Assembly (NCBI GenBank): GCA_964396385.1
Contig: CAYNFH010000027.1
Coordinates: forward strand, 1-41,117
Reading direction: 5' to 3'
Source: CAYNFH01 sp964396385
GTDB taxonomy: Bacteria; Armatimonadota; Chthonomonadetes; Chthonomonadales; CAJBBX01
Length of the DNA stretch: 41,117 nucleotides
Positions 36,550 to 41,117 of this stretch are shown piece after piece; the first letter of the stretch is position 1, and the number at the start of each line of letters is the position of its first letter. A program made the position numbers and the translations under genes. The notes beneath the pieces were generated by a model, which worked only from the letters and a program-made list of their open reading frames with translations, was not told the origin of the DNA and ran no database searches.

Positions 36550-39078
36550 TTGCTATACCCCTGTTCAGCCCGGCATTTCTGCTCGCGGGCGACCTCGCGT
36601 ACAGTGTGGCTTTCGCTAACCCTTGTCCTTGGGCTTCTCACTCCATTATCGGCCCAGTCCTCTCTTCACTTCGCCGTTGTAGGAGACTTCGGGGAGCCGG
36701 GCCAACCGGAGGCGGACGTCTCCAGGATGATCCACGGCTGGGCTCCAGAGTTTATTGTCACGGTAGGTGATAACTTCTACGACGCACCTTCCAGCATTGA
36801 CGCGGACATCGGCCAGTACTACCAGGACTACATCTACCCGTACAGGGGCTCCTATGGACCGGGCGCCACGGTCAACAAGTTCTGGCCCGTGCTGGGCAAC
36901 CACGACTGGGGCAACACCTATCCGAATCCCACCGGCGATCAGGCGTACCTCAACTATTTCACCCTTCCCAACAACGGCAGATACTATGACTTTGTCAGAG
37001 GGCCTGTTCACTTCTTCGCGCTGGACAGCGATGCCAACGAACCGGACGGCAACACCAGTACCTCCGTTCAGGCGCAGTGGCTCAAGAGCCGCCTTGCGGC
37101 CGCTACCGAGCCGTGGAAGGTGGTCTACTTTCACCACTCCCCATACGCCTCGGACTCCGACAGCAATGATATTGCTCCTAATATGCGATGGCCCTTCCAG
37201 CAGTGGGGCGCCAACATTGTTCTCACGGGCCACAGCCACTACTTTGAGCGACTCAACATCAACGGCTTTCCCTACATAATCGATGGCCTGGGAGGAGATC
37301 CGGAGATCTCCCTCTTTGGCCCGCCTATCGACGGCAGCCAGGTGCGTTACAGTGACGACTTTGGCGCCATGAAAGCCGATGCCGATGCGAAGACACTCAC
37401 GTTCCGGTTCTATACGCGCGCCGGTCTGCTCATCGACACATACGGGATGAGCAACGATCCACTGATTCCAACGAGCCTCACGGCGGCGGCCGGGAACGGG
37501 GAGGTCTCCCTGACCTGGAGCGCCGCGCCGGCCGCTACCTCCTATAACGTGAAGCGAGCCACCGCCAGCGGCGGGCCGTACTCCCTCATCATGTCCGGCG
37601 TCACGGGCGCCAGCTACATCGACAACACGGTAACGAACGGCACAACCTACTACTACGTCGTAACTGGAGTCAATGCGACCTCTGAGAGTCAGCCTTCCAA
37701 CGAAGCGTCCGCCACCCCCAATGAGATCACGCGCATCAACTGCGGCGGAAGCCAGTATGTGAGCGGCTCCGGACTGTTCCAGGCGGATACTTTCTTCCAG
37801 GGCGGTACAGCGGAGCCATACAGCGACCGCCCGATCGCGAACACGTCGGATCCCCAGCTCTACCTCACCCACCGGACCGGAACGAGCTTCAGCTACAACA
37901 TCCCGGTCACGAACGGGTCATACGTTCTGCGTCTCTATTTTGCGGAATGCAGCTACACGGCAGCGGGCCAGAGAGAGTTCAACGTCAATGTGAACGGATC
38001 GGCGTGGCTCACCAACTTCGATATCTTTGCAACCGCAGGCGCGGCAAACACGGCCGTCATCATGACAACGCCGATCACGGTGAGCGGAAGGCAGGTCAAG
38101 CTGGATTTTGTCTCTCAGCTCACGGGCGTCAACGCAGTTGCCCAAGCGATTGAGATACTGCCCGCCAGCTCGGGAGCACTGAGCCTCAACTGCGGCGGCG
38201 GCGACCTCCAGACCTCGGAAGGACTCTTCTCAGCGGACAGCTATTTTACCGGCGGGACGGCCGAGCCCTACACCAGCCGGCCCATTGCCGGCACGGCGGA
38301 TCCCCAACTCTACCTCAGTCACCGGACGGGCTCCAGCTTCAGCTACACCATTCCGGTGAGCAACGGATCTTACCAGGTGAAGCTGTACTTTGCGGAGTGC
38401 AGCTACAGCGGGCCCGGCCAGCGCCTCTTCAACGTAAACCTGAACGGAGCACCGTGGCTTACCAACTTCGACATCTTCTCCGCAGCCGGCGGGGCAAATA
38501 CCGCCGTGGTCGTCGGAACCTCCACGGTAGTGTCGGGAGGCCAGGTAAAGCTGGAGTTTACGTCGCAGCTCACCGGAGTCAACGCGGTGGTACAGGGCAT
38601 CCAGATAGCGCCCGCGCCCACCACTCCTATTCCGGTGCGCATCAACTGTGGTGGTGGCCAGTACACGAGCGCCTCCGGAACGGTCTTCGCCGCGGACGCC
38701 TACTTCCAGGGCGGCACCGGAGAGCCGTACAGCAGCCGGCCCATCGCCAACACCCAGGACCCGCAGCTCTATCTCACGCATCGCACCGGGACGAGCTTCA
38801 GCTACTCCATCCCCGTCGCCAACGGGACCTACACGCTGAAACTCTACTTCGCGGAGTGCAGCTACACGAGTGCGGGTCAGCGGAATTTCAACGTTAGCGT
38901 GAATGGCTCGCCCTGGCTGGCCGGCTTCGACATCTTCGCGGCGGCAGGAGGAGCGAATACGGCGGTCATCGAGACTACTACGGTCACTGTAACCAACAGC
39001 GTCGTAAAGCTGGACTTCGCCTCTCAGCTCAGTGGGGTGAATGCCGTCGTTCAGGCCATCGAGCTGGTACCGCAGTAG
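36550..39078 (+). CDS. Secreted metallophosphoesterase with FN3 and three malectin domains
   Basis: 842 residues from TTG 36550, chosen because GAGGAGG (36535-36541) is 8 nt upstream and a full signal peptide follows (basic HFCSRATSR, hydrophobic WLSLTLVLGLLTPLSAQ). The earlier ATG 36466 lies against a hairpin, and GTG 36604 has no basic n-region. The calcineurin-like domain has all metal motifs: GDFGE (Asp46), GDNFYD (Asp74), GNHDW (Asn117, His118), FHHSPY (His195/196) and TGHSHYFER (His228, His230), close to purple acid phosphatases. An FN3 domain (~310-393) and three malectin domains (~395-540, 545-692, 694-842) follow. The malectin copies share RINCGG, AEPY..RPIA, DPQLYL.HRTG.SFSY and LYFAECSY. 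Malectins bind glycans, suggesting action on phosphorylated polysaccharide or at a surface. Confidence 0.9.
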   Translation: MLYPCSARHFCSRATSRTVWLSLTLVLGLLTPLSAQSSLHFAVVGDFGEPGQPEADVSRMIHGWAPEFIVTVGDNFYDAPSSIDADIGQYYQDYIYPYRGSYGPGATVNKFWPVLGNHDWGNTYPNPTGDQAYLNYFTLPNNGRYYDFVRGPVHFFALDSDANEPDGNTSTSVQAQWLKSRLAAATEPWKVVYFHHSPYASDSDSNDIAPNMRWPFQQWGANIVLTGHSHYFERLNINGFPYIIDGLGGDPEISLFGPPIDGSQVRYSDDFGAMKADADAKTLTFRFYTRAGLLIDTYGMSNDPLIPTSLTAAAGNGEVSLTWSAAPAATSYNVKRATASGGPYSLIMSGVTGASYIDNTVTNGTTYYYVVTGVNATSESQPSNEASATPNEITRINCGGSQYVSGSGLFQADTFFQGGTAEPYSDRPIANTSDPQLYLTHRTGTSFSYNIPVTNGSYVLRLYFAECSYTAAGQREFNVNVNGSAWLTNFDIFATAGAANTAVIMTTPITVSGRQVKLDFVSQLTGVNAVAQAIEILPASSGALSLNCGGGDLQTSEGLFSADSYFTGGTAEPYTSRPIAGTADPQLYLSHRTGSSFSYTIPVSNGSYQVKLYFAECSYSGPGQRLFNVNLNGAPWLTNFDIFSAAGGANTAVVVGTSTVVSGGQVKLEFTSQLTGVNAVVQGIQIAPAPTTPIPVRINCGGGQYTSASGTVFAADAYFQGGTGEPYSSRPIANTQDPQLYLTHRTGTSFSYSIPVANGTYTLKLYFAECSYTSAGQRNFNVSVNGSPWLAGFDIFAAAGGANTAVIETTTVTVTNSVVKLDFASQLSGVNAVVQAIELVPQ

Positions 39079-39155
39079 ACAGGAAGGAGCGTCCGTAACA
39101 GAGAACCTCGGCGTGAATTCGCCAAAGTCGGCGTTCCGCAGGAGTGACCAAACGG

Positions 39156-39782
39156 ATGGTTGAGCGGTGGGACATTGTGACGATTGGCAACATCTCGCGG
39201 AACCGGTACTGGGGGGAATCGGACGATCGCGCCTATCGCTCCGCCATCTGCACCTGTACCCTCGTTCGAGGCAAAGGCTTCTCCCTGCTGGTGGATCCGT
39301 CGCTGCAGGAGCGGCAGGCCATGGCGGCGGAGCTCGGCCGGCGCACCGGGCTTCGCCTCGAGGACGTGACCGCGGTGTTCATCACCCACGGGCACGGCGA
39401 CCACCACTTCGGGCTCGCCCACTTCCCGCAGGCCCGCTGGCTGGCCGCGCCGGACGTGGCCGCGGAGCTGAACGGATCCGGCCAGTACGAAAAGCCCGTA
39501 GAGCCCGCCGGTGAGCGCATCTTTGGCTGCATCGACGTGCTGCCGACTCCCGGCCACACGCTGAACCACCACAGCCTGCGCTTCGACTGCGAAGGACTCT
39601 CCGTGGTCATTGCCGCGGATGCCGCCATGACCCGTGACTTCTGGCGGGACCGCCAGGGCTACTTCAACTCCGCGGACACGGAACTGGCCGCCCGCACTAT
39701 CGATGAGCTGGCTGAAGTGGCAGACATCGTTGTGCCCGGTCACGACAACTACTTCCTGAATCCGAGGCCCGGCCGTCCTTGA
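39156..39782 (+). CDS. MBL-fold metallo-hydrolase
   Basis: 208 residues. VFITHGHGDHHFGLAHF gives the HxHxDH metal motif, PTPGHTLNHHSLRF the next His, VIAADAAM the bridging Asp, and VVPGHDNYF the last His, so a two-metal site is complete. The family covers lactonases, glyoxalase II and others; the substrate is not evident. ATG 39156 was chosen over GTG 39144 because AGGAG (39140-39144) overlaps the GTG. No signal peptide is present, so it is cytoplasmic. Its stop overlaps the aldo/keto reductase start as TTGA, indicating coupled translation and perhaps a joint pathway in which a lactone or ester and its aldehyde/alcohol are processed. Confidence 0.9.
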   Translation: MVERWDIVTIGNISRNRYWGESDDRAYRSAICTCTLVRGKGFSLLVDPSLQERQAMAAELGRRTGLRLEDVTAVFITHGHGDHHFGLAHFPQARWLAAPDVAAELNGSGQYEKPVEPAGERIFGCIDVLPTPGHTLNHHSLRFDCEGLSVVIAADAAMTRDFWRDRQGYFNSADTELAARTIDELAEVADIVVPGHDNYFLNPRPGRP

Positions 39783-40675
39783 GCCTTCCAACGACCACCT
39801 TCGGCCGCACGGGCATAGCGGTGACCCGCCTGGGCATGGGCGGCTTCCCGTTCGGAGGCGTGAACGAAGCTGCCGGCTGGAATCCGTTCACGCCAGAGGG
39901 GCGCCGGACGGCCGTGGAGACCATCCGGGATGCGCTGGATTCCGGCATCAACTACTTCGACACGGCGCCTGGCTATGGAGACGGCAACTCCGAGACCATC
40001 TACGGCGAGGCGCTAGAGAAAGCGGTTGCGCCCTACACTCTGGCCACCAAATGCGGCTGGTCCGGAGGCGCCGAGCGGGTGATCGGAAGCGTGGAGCAGT
40101 CGCTCCGGCGGCTGCGGCGCGAGACGGTGGACGTGGTACAGCTCCACGGCGGCATGTTCACAGAGGCGGACGTGCGCCACATCCTGGAAGGCGGCCCGCT
40201 GGAGGGGCTGGTCCGGCTGCGGGAGCAGGGGAAGGTGCGCTTCATCGGCTTCACCTGCGAGGAGCCGTTCACGGCGCTCCCGCTCATCGCCTCCGGCGCT
40301 TTCGACGTGGCGCAGCTCCGGTACAACCTGCTCAACCACCAGGCGGCGGAGCACGCCCTGCCGAAGGCGGAGGATGCCGGCCTAGGCATCGCCGTGATGC
40401 GGCCCATGACCAGCGGCATCCTCCAGCGCATACTGCAGGAGCTCGCTCCCGTGTGGGTATCGTCGCAGGACCCTTACGAGGTCTGCCTGCGCTTTGTGCT
40501 CTCCGATCCCCGGGTGGATACGGCCCTGGTGGGCGCCCGCTGGAAGCACGAGGTGGACCGCAACGTGGCGCTTGTGGAGAGCTTCGAGCCGCCGCTCGAT
40601 CTGTCCGCCGTACCGCTGCGCACCGCCGGCATCTACGCGGAACAGGACCAGATGGCGGCTGTCCCCGGCGACTGA
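39779..40675 (+). CDS. Aldo/keto reductase
   Basis: 298 residues with the AKR catalytic tetrad: Asp in INYFDTAPGYG, Tyr in the same segment, Lys in LATKCGW and His in VVQLHGG. It is a cytoplasmic NAD(P)H-dependent oxidoreductase with the TIM-barrel fold; LGMGGFPFGG at the start and RVDTALVGAR near the end are typical of the family. The substrate is unknown. Start is TTG 39779, overlapping the MBL stop (TTGA at 39779-39782), with no separate Shine-Dalgarno, so translation probably depends on the upstream gene. An inverted repeat follows the stop. Confidence 0.93.
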   Translation: MSLPTTTFGRTGIAVTRLGMGGFPFGGVNEAAGWNPFTPEGRRTAVETIRDALDSGINYFDTAPGYGDGNSETIYGEALEKAVAPYTLATKCGWSGGAERVIGSVEQSLRRLRRETVDVVQLHGGMFTEADVRHILEGGPLEGLVRLREQGKVRFIGFTCEEPFTALPLIASGAFDVAQLRYNLLNHQAAEHALPKAEDAGLGIAVMRPMTSGILQRILQELAPVWVSSQDPYEVCLRFVLSDPRVDTALVGARWKHEVDRNVALVESFEPPLDLSAVPLRTAGIYAEQDQMAAVPGD

Positions 40676-40689
40676 AGTCGCGGGCTACG

Positions 40690-40709
40690 GAAGGCGCCAA
40701 GTCGCCTTC
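40690..40709. terminator. Hairpin between convergent genes
   Basis: GAAGGCG (40690-40696) and CGCCTTC (40703-40709) form a perfect 7-bp stem with a 6-nt loop. Outside it, AGTCGCGG (40677-40684) and CGCGGACT (40709-40716) pair imperfectly. It lies 14 bp after the aldo/keto reductase stop and 40 bp before the end of the reverse DoxX gene, with no T-run. Confidence 0.45.
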
Positions 40710-40749
40710 GCGGACTCCGGGAATTACACCGGACCTGCCCGATGACGCA

Positions 40750-41117
40750 CTAAGCGGCGCGCTCCTGTTCCACTCCCCCGGACGTAAGCGGTGTCTCTTC
40801 TGCGGCGCGATCGCGTACCCTGCCAAACAGGAGCGCGTCCAGGGAGATGGACCCGGGCCCAGCCAGGAGCATCACCAGGGAGGTCGTCAGGTAGACGGCA
40901 GCCAGCTCCCACGAACGTCCCCCCGGCGTCGGGCTGACGAACGGGTCGCCCTTTGGCAGGTGCACCATGCCGATAGCGGTAGCCATGGTACATAGGATGC
41001 CGAAGGCGGCCAGCGGCGTGAAGAGGCCCAGAACGAGGGCCGCCCCTCCACCGAATTCCGACAGCGCCGCCAGGAGTGGCAGGATGCCCGGCACGTGCGG
41101 CTGCGGCGGCATCCAGC
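40750..41117 (-). CDS. DoxX-family membrane protein, N-terminus beyond the window
   Basis: The fragment of ~120 residues contains ALSEFGGGAALVLGLFTPLAA and ELAAVYLTTSLVMLLAGPGSISLD, the E-x-GGG segment and final helix of DoxX/quinol-oxidase-subunit-like proteins. Family members have four helices; the first, with its usual RxxxGxxFlxxG motif, would lie to the right of 41117. The reverse frame stays open to the edge, so the ATG at 41112 is probably internal. DoxX proteins are linked to membrane redox or thiol stress functions, but most are uncharacterised. It is convergent with the aldo/keto reductase gene. Confidence 0.85.
   Translation of the reverse strand, partial: WMPPQPHVPGILPLLAALSEFGGGAALVLGLFTPLAAFGILCTMATAIGMVHLPKGDPFVSPTPGGRSWELAAVYLTTSLVMLLAGPGSISLDALLFGRVRDRAAEETPLTSGGVEQERAA

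Overview
The window is a GC-rich bacterial chromosome segment that most resembles a member of the Armatimonadota or a close environmental relative. This is inferred from gene content: a pseudopilin of the type with an AREQARTTACLSN segment and an H-x9-DG-like end, a DUF4058 protein, a large DUF6785-like membrane protein, GHL6-like Tat-exported hydrolase candidates, a TIGR03118 lipoprotein and malectin-bearing secreted enzymes. No rRNA, tRNA, CRISPR array, complete prophage or recognisable insertion sequence was seen.

Positions 1-6700 are mostly forward-facing: the 3' part of an ammonium transporter, a KimA-like potassium permease with a STAS protein behind it, a DUF4058 protein and a secreted S9 peptidase. 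A short reverse pair of unrecognised proteins follows (6720-7633). The stretch 7800-11500 looks rearranged. It holds a GH78 rhamnosidase whose catalytic barrel has been deleted in frame, a degenerate class III cyclase-like membrane protein, and a tightly overlapping three-gene cassette (two unknown proteins and a VOC protein) bracketed by two diverged copies of the cyclase gene's 3' end. A small reverse gene with a 28-bp perfect palindrome in its start region comes next.

Positions 11600-18050 carry a DinB-like protein, a secreted BamE-like protein that appears to start at CTG, a large secreted protein with a caspase/gingipain-like His/Cys pair, a convergent terminator, a DUF6785-like membrane protein and a small exported protein. 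Positions 18050-20560 pair a receiver-domain regulator with a divergently transcribed full-length but divergent DnaA, followed by a small Cys-rich protein. A repeat-filled gap (20559-21004) leads to a pseudopilin with no normal start codon, a GGDEF/HD-GYP protein whose HD motif reads YD, and an FTR1-type iron permease.

From 26054 to 31325 a PLP decarboxylase and two Tat-signal proteins form an ATGA-coupled operon. The rest is dominated by exported proteins: a TIGR03118 lipoprotein, a subtilase with six tandem blade-like repeats, a DUF4382/DUF5666 lipoprotein with a Gly/His/Asp tail, and a metallophosphoesterase-FN3-triple malectin protein. An MBL-fold hydrolase coupled to an aldo/keto reductase and a DoxX-family fragment close the window. 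The overall picture is a free-living heterotroph with a large exported repertoire. The least explained parts are the rearranged cassette, the caspase-like secreted protein, the DnaA/receiver pair and the Tat operon.
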